From: Glandiceps talaboti
Taxonomy: Eukaryota > Hemichordata > Enteropneusta > Spengelidae
Length of the DNA stretch: 64,000 bases
NCBI RefSeq assembly: GCF_964340395.1
Contig: NC_135554.1
Span: 12,080,251 to 12,144,250, forward strand
Direction: 5' to 3'
This document shows, one piece after another, positions 1 to 13,489 of this stretch. Position numbers and translations under genes: made by a program. Each line of letters starts with the position of its first letter. The stretch's first letter is position 1. The notes under the pieces were generated by a model. It saw only the letters and a program-made list of their open reading frames with translations. It did not search any database and was not told the DNA's origin.

Positions 1-197
1 TGAATCAATATATGTTATAAAAAATCTGCTTGTTGTTGTAACAGCAAACAATATAGCCGTTGCTGGTTGCTTTCCTTCCTGTCATCCCAGACAATGCCAT
101 CCAGTACTTTGCAAATGAACATGCCCTGTTTGGTTTCCACATACACCATTCCTACTCAAGTTTACCTATTGCAATTGTTCCTGAAAGTAAGTCTTAC

Positions 198-533
198 CTG
201 TATATGTTACAGTGTGTACACTGATAATAGTCACAATTCCAGCTGCTCCAATGCTACCACCGTAGAGCATAGTTGGTTTCAGTCTTTGTGAAACTCCACC
301 TACCACTCCCCAGAATACACGTCCCAGAAATTGGGTAAGTCCCATTATAGCTGGTAAAGACGAACTACGTAAACTTGGTATACTAAGGTCCCTTCCCCTT
401 TTCACCTGTGAATGCATAGATGATATCAATATGATGATGTAAAGAGAAGGACATGTACGGACTGCATACAAGTGGATGATCTTGTAGAGTAATATACATA
501 TGCTCCCAAGGCTTCGCGTCATAATATACATTC

Positions 534-564
<31 letters not shown>

Positions 565-780
565 TGTATGTATGTATGTATGTACGTACGTACGTACGTA
601 CGTATGCACGTGTGTACGTATGTCTGTATGTATTATGTATGTATGTATGTACGTATATGTGTTTGTTTGTGTGTGTATGTATGTATGTATGTATGTATGT
701 ATGTATGTATGTATGTATGTATGTATGTATGTATGTATGTATGTGTGCATGTATGTGTGTGTGTGTGTCTGTCTGTCTGA

Positions 781-811
<31 letters not shown>

Positions 812-3800
812 TGGTATGTATGTATGTATGTATGTATGTATGTATACATGCACGTGTGTGCGTGCGTGCGAGTGAGTGAGTGAGTGAGTGTGCGCGTGTC
901 CCTGTATACGTGTGTATACGCAAGTGTCTATGCATGTGTGCGTATAAATTAATTAGTTACTTTTTACACTATCTACCTATATAAATGTATAATCCAATGT
1001 AAACTTACTATATGGCTACTAATGGAGTAGTTTCCTGCTTGGGATCCGAACGCCGTCACAACAATCAAAACAAATGCTGGGATGCAAAATAATGACCAAT
1101 CAAATGTGTTTTTGAAACCATTCCTTAGTTTTGACGTGTATGATGTACACCATCCACACGAAAATACGCGTGACTTCTTGCCTTCTTCGTGGCATTTCTC
1201 CAGACTGCTCTGACTTGTTTGTAGTGTTGGCGGCACTTCATGTGTATGTTGTCCTTTATTAGAATAATGTGAACATTCTCTGTCGTCTGCTGAATCTTTT
1301 AAGACACCAGTATTTTCGATATCTCGCTTATCATCTGTATGATAGTGTACCTCACCGATTCCTGTATTGTCGTCGTTTCTTGTGCGATCACGGTAGACTT
1401 CGACTGGTCTGTTAAGGGCACCAGCAACACATATATGAAGGTTGACGGCAGCGAGTATGAAAAGAGTTCCTCGCCATCCATACTTGTCAAGAAGCAGATG
1501 TATAATGAACGACAATGCGAATTGGCCAGCTCCCGTTCCTGATAAAACCAGTCCCATCGCCAATGGCAGTCTTGTTGTAAAATATTTTCCAATATTACCA
1601 AGTGTGGGCAATGAAAGGATCCAAAACCAAAAACCTATCAACAGAGACATAAAACAATATTGCAATGGATTAGATTAAAAGGTTAATTGCCTTATGCGAT
1701 TGCTGCTAGAAGACAGTCACAATAATTGTACTCTTGAAAGTGGGAGTATCATGGCATAGTGATGGAGCAAATGTTGGTCTGTCCTATATATTTGTGCATT
1801 AGAAATTTCCTGACACAGACATCCAATCAGTCACCTTGATTGTGACTCGGACGTTGTAAAGGTTCTTTTTAGGTCTTCTAGACGTTTCCAGTGTTATCGA
1901 TCCCATGCTTAGAGAATTTTCAGTTGAAAAGCCAACCTATGTTTAGCGATTATCCGTTTTAATACACGTATACCTCTTAATTTACTGGGAGTACAACTCC
2001 CTCCATTCTCGCACACCAGAGCTGTTATTTCTTCCGCTACACTTCGAAACGGCCAGCTATGAACGGTGCCGTAAAACAGGCCGTGGTTTTGCGACGATGT
2101 TCCCCCATTAAGTCGTCCGAATAAATGACAATATTTATAGATTTTCAACGTTACAATGTAGAGTACAGTATATGTAGAGGTACCCTTCATAATTATGTTT
2201 ATATGTTATATAATTTCAAATCACACCGGTTAGTGCACTGTACTATAAAGTTGCGTCTTGATTCTACATTTATTGAGATCATATTGCAGCGAAACAAATC
2301 ACTTACTCGTGAAAACTCCATAGGTACAGTACACCTGCTCAATGCTTGTCACGAACGAGGTAATTAGTATCCCAATCGAAGAGAAGACACCACCCATCAT
2401 GATGACCGCGCGATGACCGTATGTATTTATAAGAGCCATGGATATTGGAAAACTTATTACACCAGTCCCTAGAAACAACGACCCTATCAATGCTGTAATG
2501 AAATTTATTGGAAAATATTAATATATATAGAGAGGAGTAGAGTAGAGTTGTGTACAATGGAGTGGAGTGGAGTTGAGTAGAGTTGTGTACTATGGAGTGG
2601 AGAGGAGTAGAGTTGAGTAGAGTAGCGTTGTTTAAATGAAATGGAGAGGAGTAGAGTAGAGTTGTGTACAATGGAGTGGAGAGGAGTTGAGTAGAGTAGA
2701 GTAGAGTTGAGTTGAGTTGAGTTGTGTACAATGGAATGGAGAGGAGTAGAGTTGAGTAGAGTAGAGTGGGGTAATGTAGAGTTGAGTGGAATGGAGTTTT
2801 GTTTAGTTAAAGTTAAATTATTTATTCAAAAATAATGATGATAATAATAACAATGTTTTGTTTAAACCATTACACAATACATGACTCAACGTACGGCCCA
2901 AGTAAAAAAAAAGTGCATCTTGAATTGGTTTAGCTTCGTTTGGGTGTTTGTATTCGTTTAGTAAATTTACTTTACTTTAGTTTACTTACCTTACTTTATA
3001 CTTTAGTTTACTTTATACTTTATACTTTACACTTTACTTTACTTTACTTTACTTTACTTTACTTTACTTTACTTTATACTTTACTTTATACTTTAGTTTA
3101 CTTTATACTTTATACTTTATACTTTACACTTTACTTTACTTTATACTTTACTTTACTTTACTTTACTTTACTTTACTTTATACTTTACTTTACTTTACTT
3201 TATACTTTACTTTACTTTATACTTTACTTTACTTTACTTTACTTTATACTTTACTTTACTTTATACTTTACTTTATACTTTACTTTTACTTTATTTTACT
3301 TTACTTTACTTTATACTTTACTTTACTTTACTTTACTTTATACTTTACTTTATACTTTACTTTACTTTATACTTTACTTTAGTTTACTTTACTTTATAAT
3401 TTACTTTACTTTACTTTACACTTTACTTTACTTTACTATACTTTACTTTACTTTACTTTACTTTATACTTTAGTTTACTTTACTTTATACTTTACTTTAC
3501 TTTACTTTATACTTTACTTTACTTTACTCCACTTTATACTTTACTTTACTATACTTTACTTTACTTTATACTTTACTTTACTTTATACTTTACACTTTAC
3601 TTTACTTTACTTTACTTTACTTTACTATACTTTACTTTACTTTACTTTACTTTACTATACTTTACTTTATACTTTACTTTACACTTTACTTTACTTTACT
3701 TTACTTTACTTTACTTTACTTTACTTTACTTTATACTTTACTTTTACTTTATTTTACTTTACTTTACTTTATACTTTACTTTACTTTATACTTTACTTTA

Positions 3801-5299
3801 CTTTACTTTACTTTATACTTTACTTTACTTTACTTTACTTTACACTTTACTTTACTTTACTATAGTTTACTTTACTTTATACTTTACATTTTACTTTACT
3901 TTACTTTACTTTATACTTTACTTTACTTTACTTTACTATACTTTACTTTATATTTTACTTTACTTTACTTTACTTTACTTTACTTTACTTTACTTTACTT
4001 TATACTTTACTTTACTTTACTTTATACTTTACTTTACTTTATACTTTACTTTACTTTACTTTACTTTACTTTACTTTACTTTACTTTACTTTACTTTACT
4101 TACATTAAATTACTTTACCTTATTTTACATTACTTAAGTTCATTTTTTTAGTTTTATTTGATAAACCGATAACTTCCATGGTTACATTTCTACTTGCGCG
4201 TGCATGTGTATATGAGTGCTGGCTGATATAACCAATGTAGGAGGTTGGTCTTTTAAAGCTGAGATGCAGATTACAACTGTGATCTTCTACGTCATGCCCT
4301 TCAAACATTATACCGACACAAACAAGTCAATATCACCGTCATAGAGCGAAACTAGAAACGGTGTTTATTCATGTGCCGAGTAGATAGACTTTGGATTGTA
4401 CAGATAGGAACATAGACAATACTGACAATAATACTAACTGTGGACCAAGGACACGCCATTACATAACCAGGTTTTTTTTGTCTATCAAGAATTCCGATTG
4501 TTAGTTTGAACATATACATGGTTTGAACTGTCGAGTATACCCACCAAAGCTCATATAATGTCAACAGTACATGAACATTGGAAAATCTATACCTGATACT
4601 AGTCTACGCAATAGTACTACCTACAATGTACATAGAAGTGATCTACAAAGTTTGAGTTTCACGTTTACTCACCCTCACCACAACCTATTGTGTTGTTGAC
4701 AATGATATATCATTGAAAACATATCTACAAATTACGTCATCAATGACTGCCCAATTTTACAGTGTATACCTTATCGAGTGAACAAGTGAGTATCAACCAT
4801 TCGCTTAAGCCTTAAGGGGTCTTTGGGACGTTATTTTGATTGTCTACGGTGGCGCTAGCTTGGTTTATATATTATTTTACATAAAATTGGTCTCTGCATC
4901 GTTTTTTTCTAGCCACAATGTAAAGTCATTCAGATAACAGATCCATACGCAGTATTACACTATAAAACATACATGCTTTTGGAGAACCTTTGTTTAAACC
5001 TAACCATATCGGTATATACGTACAAAAAAAAACAAGTGTCAACTGTCATGGGATATTTGACATACATACACACGTACACGTCGTCTTGTGGTGAGACCTT
5101 TACACTAAACGCACCCAGATTCATAATCTATATAATAGTGCATCTTACCTGTACTTGATTTAGAAGCACCAAACTCGTTCAGGAATTCAACATATAGAAT
5201 ACCAAACGACAGAACCTGTCCGCCCAGTAGAAAGTAGATAATAAAGCCACCTAAAGCGACTATCCAACCATATCCTCCATTAGGAGGATTTAACGCCAT
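198..5299 (-). CDS. Monocarboxylate transporter-like gene A (SLC16 family), 5' four exons; 3' end outside the window
   Basis: Proton-linked or facilitative transporter of monocarboxylate-like solutes in a cell membrane; the substrate cannot be read from sequence. Exons by splice sites and matching phases, 5' to 3' on the minus strand: 5149-5299 (the ATG at 5299 gives MALNPPNGG; an in-frame ATG at 5362 is possible), 2307-2492, 1009-1634 and 198-405. Exon 1 carries the SLC16 TM1 signature (PPNGGYGWIV). Exon 3 carries the TM5 signature (YFTTRLPLAMGLVLSGTGAG). Introns are phase 1, 1, 0, and exon 4 ends in phase 1 at a GTAAGA donor, so at least two exons (as in B and C) must lie left of base 1. 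Intron 1 holds two pentamer satellites. All four exons stay open. It is clearly diverged from B and C. Family assignment is firm, exon edges probable, orthology unknown. Confidence 0.85.
532..900. repeat. (TATG)n microsatellite with (TACG), (TG) and (GTGA) stretches
   Basis: About 370 bp of tetranucleotide repeat between exons 4 and 3 of gene A. All six-frame ORFs here are periodic artefacts (MYVC or HTYI repeats). Confidence 0.95.
2521..2800. repeat. Degenerate GAGTA/GAGTT pentamer satellite
   Basis: About 280 bp of AGAGT/GGAGT-type pentamers with superimposed longer units containing TTGTGTACAATGGA. It lies in intron 1 of gene A, just upstream (on the gene strand) of exon 2. Confidence 0.9.
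2955..4112. repeat. Long (TTTAC)n pentamer satellite with interspersed TTTATA units
   Basis: About 1.15 kb of almost uninterrupted CTTTA pentamers, irregularly broken by CTTTATA heptamers. It lies in intron 1 of gene A. The long ORF through it is an artefact of the repeat. Confidence 0.97.
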
Positions 5300-5399
5300 A
5301 GTTGTCCGCTGTATGGTTTTCGAGATAGCCACTGGCGTCAGTATTAACAATGGCGGTCTCACAATATTACCTAGTTTACCATGTACAAGTTAGTTCGAC

Positions 5400-5830
5400 A
5401 TGAACGTAGTTTGCAAACATGTCTCCGGAGTAAACTTTGCCATAACATCCTGCTTGACGTCACCACTCTTGTATAATATTTGAATCGACCACAGGACAAC
5501 TCGTCCAGGATGACACAGGCTCGTTCTCGTTCACCAGCACGTACGTACATACAAATTTACTGGACTGCCGGTGACAGAAGTTCAAATACATGTCAGAGTT
5601 CATAAGACGCAACACACGTGAGTGCGATACGGTAACACTAAATCACATTCAGATACACATAAAGACATTGCATACCGGCCAACAAAGAAATGAATATTCA
5701 ATGAATATTTGTTTTAGAGAAAACGTTAACATTGTGCGTGGCTCCGTAAATCATGTCTTCTCACACTATACTTATGAATGACATGACGTGTCAAAACTCC
5801 GTCATTAACTTTTCTGACAGTTACATACCG
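5400..5830. other. 5' flank of gene A; contains a diverged copy of the block downstream of genes B and C
   Basis: No gene seen. Around 5745-5815 the sequence (TGAATGACATGACGTGTCA and neighbours) matches blocks at about 9160-9240 and 17800-17870, which lie downstream of genes B and C. This is what is left of an older duplication of the cluster, now separated from gene B by the Penelope-like element. Confidence 0.6.
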
Positions 5831-6017
5831 TATGGAGCCGATCTACACAAATTAGCCACATGGGCTGACATGGAACACGCAGTATCAAAGTGACACCAAG
5901 ATTACAAACAATATTAGAGGGGTGTATATAGACATCGCCAATCTGTACATTACAGGGAGGGACAGGGCCTTCACCCGCAAACTTGGAGGAAAAGTGTATC
6001 ACCTTTGTTTTCGCATC

Positions 6018-6219
6018 ATACATACATACATACATACATACATACATACATACATACACACATATACACATACATACATACATACATACATACATACATA
6101 CATACATACATACATACATACATACACACATGCACACACACACACATACATAAATAAATACATACATACATACATACATACATACATACATACATACATA
6201 CATACATACATACATACAT
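6018..6219. repeat. (CATA)n microsatellite
   Basis: About 200 bp of CATA repeats with short CA and AATA interruptions, immediately beyond the 3' end of the Penelope-like element. Confidence 0.95.
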
Positions 6220-6243
6220 GGAAATGCATATGGAACTTAAAAA

Positions 6244-8780
6244 TCAGTCCGTATAAATAGATGTAAAATCCGACGTTTCGAATAAATATTCTTTTTCAAA
6301 GGAAATATCGGCGAGATACAGACACCTGAACATATCTGAATATAATGGAACAGAACGACAACCGCGCGTGATATATAAACGGATACGTGTGGAAAGTTCT
6401 AATATTCGCACGCACCAAACAGAACCCAATGGAACACGCCTGAAATTAAAAGAAAACTGATTAGATTGGGAATGACGAGAATAATCTATTAATTCCAAGG
6501 GGTTCCAGGTTCCGAGACGGAAAATGATTTCTTCTTCCTTTAATACTTTTTCTGACATGTAATGCAATATACTACATTAGTACTAATACAAGTAAATCTA
6601 CTGGAAACAGGCACACTGTTCTTAGGGCCAAAAACATGATTAGTATTAATAATGAAACGACATGTACCACATCGAGTATGATCGCATGGAAATGAACAAG
6701 CATTAACTTCCAATTCATGTTGTTCTGTATGGACCACCATATCTCTAATGGTACTTCAGGAAACAATGAATTGGTAACACTATTAGAACGTAAGATATTA
6801 AAATGCTTGTATATAATGTTTTTAACTCTAGTGGAAAAGGGATGGTATGTAAGAGCTAGTATGGGACGATCGTTGTTACTCTTCTGATCATGTGATTTGA
6901 GACAAGCTTCCCTAGACAAAGATGATACTTTATGTAAAGCCGCATTGGTAACAGACGTAGGACAACCACGTTGTTGGAAGTACGTGCAAAATTCAGCAGA
7001 CCTTTCTCTGAAATCCAAATCACCACTACAAATACGACGTAAACGAAGTAATTATGAATAGGGAATGGAATCTTTACACCTATTAGGATGTGATGAACCA
7101 TACTGCAAATATGAATGTGCATCAGTAGGTTTAGTATAAATAGATGTAGCTATATCATCACCATCAATCCTAAGGAAGATGTCAAGGAAATTGATAGTTC
7201 AGAAATATCATAAGTATACTGAATAGCAGGATTAAAATTACATATGTAGTTAATAAACTGCATAAATAAGGTCCTCAAGTTTGAGTGACGCTTCACCAAC
7301 GCCGTCATCAATAAATCGTTTATATAGATTAGGTAAGATCCCTTGATACGAGCTGAAAATAAGGTGTTCTTGATAAGACATAAATAAACAAGCAAAACTA
7401 GGTCCAAGACAACTTTCCATAGCAACACCGCGTTTCTACACAAATTACCTGTCATTAAAGGTAAAATAATTACAGGTAAGAACAAGTTCAGCCAATCTCA
7501 GAAGTACGTGGGTATATAGGAGGGTCAAGTACAGGTCTTAAATTAAGATAGTGTTCGATGGCAACTAAACCTTCATTGTGTGGTATGGAAGTATACAAGG
7601 ACTTTGCGTCCATAGAAAAAAGGTATCGTGGCTTACCTTGTTGGAATTGGAAGCCATTAAGTAATTTAAGAGCATGGTTCGAATCTTTAATGTAGGTAGG
7701 CTGAGATGCCATAATGGGTCGTAAAAGGGCATCTAAATAACGCGCGATGTGTTCCGTAGGGCAGTTACAAGCTGAGACGATGGGCCTACCAGGAATATTA
7801 ACCTTATGTATCTTGGGTAGTAAATAAAACACGGCTGTCCTTGGTCGACGGACTATAAGGTTGCGTGCTTCTTTAGGTAATTCGCCAGCGGATATAAAAG
7901 CGTTAACAGTATCCATAATTTCTCGTTGCACGTCTTCTGTAGTATCACCTTCCAATTCCTGGTAAAAATCCGTGTTTAAAAGTTGTCTCTCTGCCTCAGC
8001 TACAAACAGATCTTTATACCAAACAACTACCGCTCCGCCTTTATCAGCAGGCTTAATAACAATATCATTGCGCTTTCTAAGGGATGAAATAGCATCGCGT
8101 TCTTCCGTAGTGATGTTACTGAAAGGGAACTTGTTATTAAATTTAATAGTATAAACCTCACGCCTGCAAACATTGATGTAATGGTCAAGAGTACTTTTGC
8201 GACCAGCTTGAGGTGTCAATGTGACTTAACAGCCTGAGGGAGGGCGCCAAACTGGCAATCGTTGGTTATTGGTTTTATTAACATGAGCTTCACCCTGGGT
8301 ATCATTATTATCATCAGCCAAGTACTCTTTCAAGCGACGTCGACGGAAAAAACTTTCGACATCACGTTTCACATAGAACTCGTTGACATGAGATTTTATA
8401 ATAGGAATGTATGTAAGCCCCTACTAAGAACATCCCGTTCTGAATCTGATATATTAAGGTCTTCTGGGATGGTGACGACAAGCCGTTTAGATGTGTTAAG
8501 AAGGGGCTGTCGGTCACTATGAGGTTGATAAAACTCACATCGATCTTCATGATGTCGGGCTTTGGTAAGGGCATCCAGCTTTCCTTCCTTGCAAGCTAAT
8601 AAGTTAGTGTGTAATTCACGGTTGAGTTCATGGACCGTTGTCTTAATGGTGTTAATTTGTCCATGGCTACAGATGTCTTTAAGTTGTGAACGTGACTTCA
8701 TAAGTTGTTGATCAAAATAACCACGTTGTCGTAAGTGGTCCTTGATGGTAGTCCTCAGGAGGCGATCAGGCTAAAAACGT
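6244..8780 (-). pseudogene. Decayed Penelope-like retroelement, GIY-YIG core deleted
   Basis: Read on the minus strand, the pieces follow Penelope order. An N-terminal region lies at 8701-8396. The RT N-terminal block is at 8219-7488, with DIVIKPADKGGAVVVW, FYLLPKIHK and GRPIVSACN. The catalytic RFIDD motif is readable in another frame near 7310. RT thumb and linker follow at 7018-6572, and the Cys-rich linker (CDHTRCGTC, then VVYCITC) at 6740-6540. After CITCQK the sequence jumps to the post-endonuclease segment (EEEIIFRLGTWNP), so the GIY-YIG catalytic core is missing. Frame changes near 8400, 7490, 7150 and 6570 show it is not functional. Boundaries are approximate. The endonuclease-containing Penelope type is known established biology; the deletion is seen directly. 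Confidence 0.85.
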
Positions 8781-8871
8781 AAACATGTACTACGAAGGTC
8801 AATTCAAGCCAAATAATTAAGGTAAGATAGCAATACATGATTAGCCGACATCTACATCGGATTTTAATCAG

Positions 8872-9668
8872 ACTTATTTAACATCATGTTCTAATCAAGG
8901 TCATTACTGAAGCTAGCATTAGCACGTACAAGTACATGGCTGGTAAATATGTTTACCATAGACATCCAACAGAATGCATCACACTTTGAACTTGTGTGTT
9001 ACAACTCTATGATTAATAGCAACTTGATTTTACAGATCACCTGAGACACGTGTGACTTTAGACATTTGTAATATTTAGCTTACCATGACAGGGTAGCTAT
9101 CGTATAAGGCCATGTTTTTGTTATTTATGCGTACGCCCTTAAATACATTATCGCATACATCTATAAGTGTAAACATGTCTTCTAACACTATACCTCTGAA
9201 TGACATGACGTGTCAGAACTCATTGACTTTTCTGACGATTACATTCCTTAGTTTAAACATGTGTTGCTTGAGTAATTGTCACTGTTTTTGTCAAAAATAT
9301 ATTCTGGCCATTGCAATACGGTTCTTTAAATAAACCTGTGAAATAATGTAAACCATTTTCAGGCGATTCAGAATTTTTGCCTTTTCAAACTCCCTCAATG
9401 TTCCTTGTGTCTGTTGATTCAACCTGTGTTTTGATAAGTTTGTTGAATTTACTAAATTATTTTCAAGTTTAAAAAAAAAAAGATCTCAAATATCGTTAGG
9501 ATGTCAAAATGTTAACTTGATCATGACAAGTATAACATAAACTGGGAAAATAAATGCGTCTTATTAATTTGTTACTACGGCCTTTGTTTGTTTGTTTAAT
9601 CAATTGATTGAATGAATGAATGATTGATTTATCTATTAATAGATCCATTGATTGATTTACCGACTGAC

Positions 9669-9705
<37 letters not shown>

Positions 9706-10022
9706 AATTGACATTGATTGATTGATTGATTGTTTGGTTGTTTGTTTGTTTGTTTGCATAATTGGGCAACCAACAAACTGATAATTCATTTCATGATGAC
9801 GTGATGACGCGACGGCTAGGAGGACAATGTTGGTGGTGGTGGTGGTGATGATGATCTTGAACCATTATAAGTAATTCTAACAAATATATGACAAATAATG
9901 CTCTTTCGGTACTGCACCACTCGAAAATAACGTTATGCTACTTTTTATAACATGGAAATGTTCTGTAGTGATAACGTCTTCTTGTGATCCTTACGCAACA
10001 ATTCGAGTAATAAGGCTTATTG
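8872..10022. other. Region downstream of gene B, non-coding, with (GATT)n repeats
   Basis: No supported gene. A 73-codon ORF at 9112-9333 is repeated almost exactly at 17734-17955, but it lies in the duplicated flank, starts without good context and resembles nothing I know, so duplication alone explains its conservation. Simple repeats of TTGA/GATT type occupy about 9590-9760. Confidence 0.7.
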
Positions 10023-10295
10023 TCATTTTCCATTTCTCCAGGAAACTTCATTGACTATTTCCTCCTGTTTCATCTTTCGTATCGTTGGTACATTTCTCTT
10101 CGCTTCTCTCTTTTTCCTTTTGACAATGTATTTATCTGCTACTGGAGCAAGAAAAGCACAGATTGCTGACACGATGTATAGCATACCGATAAGGTAGTAA
10201 GCACCATCGTAATCCCCCTCAATGTCCCGCATCCATCCTGTTATTAGAATGATATAAAATAGTCATCACTTTGGTAGATCAAGTGAATGACAAGG

Positions 10296-10364
<69 letters not shown>

Positions 10365-10400
10365 TACATACACACACATACATACATACACACACACGTG
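10296..10400. repeat. (CATA)n/(CA)n microsatellite in intron 5 of gene B
   Basis: Sits at the same intron position as the longer repeat at 18668-18845 in gene C, so it was present before the duplication. Confidence 0.93.
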
Positions 10401-12465
10401 ATCGAGCGCGCGCACACACGCTCATTTTCTTATTATGTTAGATGAACTTTGTTTTAAATGTCCCCTGCCCTTTACATTGTATTAACATCAAACCTACCTG
10501 CAACGGGTGAAGCAAGCGTAGCACCAATTGTCTGTGCTTGTAAATAAAACATCATAGCATGGTCAACTTTACTAGTATCAAGTAACTGATGTAGGACCAC
10601 TGGGAATACTGGTATAAAACAGGCCATGGATACACCAAGTAGAATAACAAAGACAAGTTGACCTATAAAACATTTACAAGTAGAGTGAAACATAATTTGT
10701 AAAGAAACAAACCCAATTACTCATATATGCTGAAGTTTGGTAACCCTCCAACATATATGGGCTACCACTCTAGAGGCCAATGTATTCTTTGAATGCTATA
10801 AAGTTTTTTCTAGTCATGTCGCATTTCTAATTTCGAATAAGCTTACACTGGTTGTATGGGTTTACACTGAATCAAGTCGGGCATCATCTGTGTGCTGATA
10901 ATTGAGACTGACTGATGGTTTAACATTTATCTGTTCGCAATATTTCTAACTGATTGATAATGTCCATGACTACATAGTCGTTAGCCAGACATATTGAATG
11001 GTGCATCTTGGGAAATGTAGTTTTATCGTACAATGAATGAATCAGTGGTTAAACCTTGTTTATAACCATAAATAATCTGGTCGCGGTTATCAATACCAAT
11101 GCAGAAGATCAATGTTTCTAAACACTCGAGATTTCGTATTGTCAAATAATCCCACAGTCCTTTGCAATTTGCACCTGGGCAAGTTCGGATCGTAATATAT
11201 TCAGGCTATCGTGTCAATGATTAAATTTAATATTTACCTGTATATGTTGAAGTGTGTATGCTAATAATACTTGCAGTTCCTGCTACTGCTATGCTAACAC
11301 CATACAGCATGGCAGGTTTCAATTTCTTTGAAACTCCACCAAGTATTCCCCAGAATATCCGTCCCAGGAATTGAGTCATTCCCATTAGCGCCGGTAACGA
11401 AGAACTACGTAAGCTTGGTATGCCATAGTCTCGCCCTCGTTTCACCTGTGTAAGTAGTAATAGAACGCATTAATCAATAGATTGTATTTCGCCTATCGAT
11501 ACGTATTACACAGATACTCGTGGCGGAACAACTTACTATATGAGAAATTGCTGCGTAGTTTCCTGCTTGGCTTCCTAATCCAGACACAATGATCAGAACA
11601 AAGGCCATGTTCGCGAATAATGACCAGTCGAAGGCACCTTTGAAGTTCATTTTACAATTGGCGAAACACCCGGGAGCTTCGAATTCACAGCCCTTCTCTC
11701 TCTCCTTCACATTGTCTATAACCTCAAACTGTAGGTTTGATTCATATTGTAAAACACTTGTTCGATTTCGTTCCACTTCGTTGCCTAGTTGCGGGGAATA
11801 CCTTCCGCCGATTTCAGGTACATTTTCAATGTCTTCATTATTTGAAGTACTGTATCCCTTCTCACACACACATGCCTGCTCACACTTTTATTTCCCTTCT
11901 GTTTTATGCAATGATACACTTCAATCGGTCTGTAAAGGGCACCAGCTACACATATGTTAAGGTTCAACGCCGAAAGGATGAGAAGTGTTCCCCGCCAACC
12001 ATACTCGTCTACAAGCACTTGCGCTGTAAATGACACTACAAACTGTCCAGCCCCTGTCCCCGATAAGGCAAAACCTAGAGCCAAAGGAAGTCTGTTGGTG
12101 AAGTACCGTCGTGCTGGTAGTAGAAGTGACCAGTGCCATAATCCTAAGTGAATAAAAAGAAGAGTTTTTTCATATCTCAAAAACAAATGCACTGTACTGT
12201 ATCTGACTATCTGTGAATAAACTCATAAAAAAAAAATACTAAAATAAATTAAATTAAATTCATTTACTAAGAATCAGATAATTACATTTTGAAAACATTG
12301 ATGAGGCTTGTAACCAAGATGTGGAAAGTACAATGAAAGGATCTGAACTTCAATCTGTGATTGACGGTGTACTGCATTTTAAGAAAAAAAATCAGAAACG
12401 CCAAGTTCGCACACGCACGCGCTCACGCACACACAGACATGCACAGACTGGCTGGCAGACAAACA

Positions 12466-12542
12466 AACAAACAAACATACATACATACATACATACATAC
12501 ATACATACATACATACACGCACGCACGCAGACACATTAAAAC

Positions 12543-12573
<31 letters not shown>

Positions 12574-12612
12574 CATACATACATACATACATACAGACAG
12601 ACAGACAGACAT

Positions 12613-12652
<40 letters not shown>

Positions 12653-12660
12653 GCGCGCAC
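12466..12660. repeat. (CATA)n/(CAGA)n microsatellite in intron 2 of gene B
   Basis: Counterpart of 20724-20985 in gene C. ORFs across it are artefacts. Confidence 0.93.
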
Positions 12661-13136
12661 ACACATATTCGAGCACAGTTTGCAGTACTAACAAAGCCCC
12701 CATATTGGCTGTCAGAAGTGATGAAGAGTAAAGTACGACAAATAAAAAAGTACATTTTAAGTTTTCGAGTCATAGTCTTCAAAATCGTAATATTGCGGTT
12801 ACTTCTATGGAAATCACTTACCGGTAAAAATTCCGTAAATGAAATAAATCTGACCAATACTGGTCGCGAACGAGGTGGCTAATAAGCCAATCGAGGAGAG
12901 AATTCCACCAATCATGGCCACTGTACGATATCCATATTTATTGATTAATGCCATGGACAGTGGAAAACTTATAATTCCAGTACAATAGTTTAGGGAGCCT
13001 ATCCATGCTATAATAACAAACAAAACAAAATGTATACGTTATACGTTAATACACTGTATGTTATTCACGCTGACAACTATTAAAATTGTACGTATTGTAA
13101 TGCTAAATGATGAATAAAGTTAGGAGATATTCCAAT

Positions 13137-13137
13137 G

Positions 13138-13212
<75 letters not shown>

Positions 13213-13218
13213 GTAGTT

Positions 13219-13281
<63 letters not shown>
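13137..13281. repeat. (ATA)n followed by (AGT)n microsatellite
   Basis: About 75 bp of ATA units followed by about 70 bp of AGT units in intron 1 of gene B. The matching site in gene C (about 21460-21470) has only a few AAT units, so the array grew after duplication. Confidence 0.95.
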
Positions 13282-13489
13282 TTGCTTTATTCACGTATAT
13301 AGAACGCGTGAGATAACGTTCAACACAGAAAAGTTGGTTTTCATGTATGGATAATGCAAGTTTGCGACCGAAGAAATGACCAACTTCATAGCTGCATAAA
13401 AGGAAGTTCTGCCCTCAAATTCGAAGAGGAGTTAGCATGCAACTGGTGGCAGACTGTGCCTTTGATTACGGAGTCATCACATATCAAAT

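Noticed and set aside
383-935. Overlapping MYVC and HTYI repeat ORFs on both strands
   Set aside because: Tetranucleotide microsatellite translated in all frames. The same applies at 6018-6219, 12466-12660, 17150-17405, 18668-18845, 20724-20985, 44388-44512 and 55336-55424.
2940-3473. 177-codon ORF of Tyr, Leu, Phe and Thr
   Set aside because: Pure pentamer satellite; a five-base repeat without stops in this frame gives an open frame automatically.
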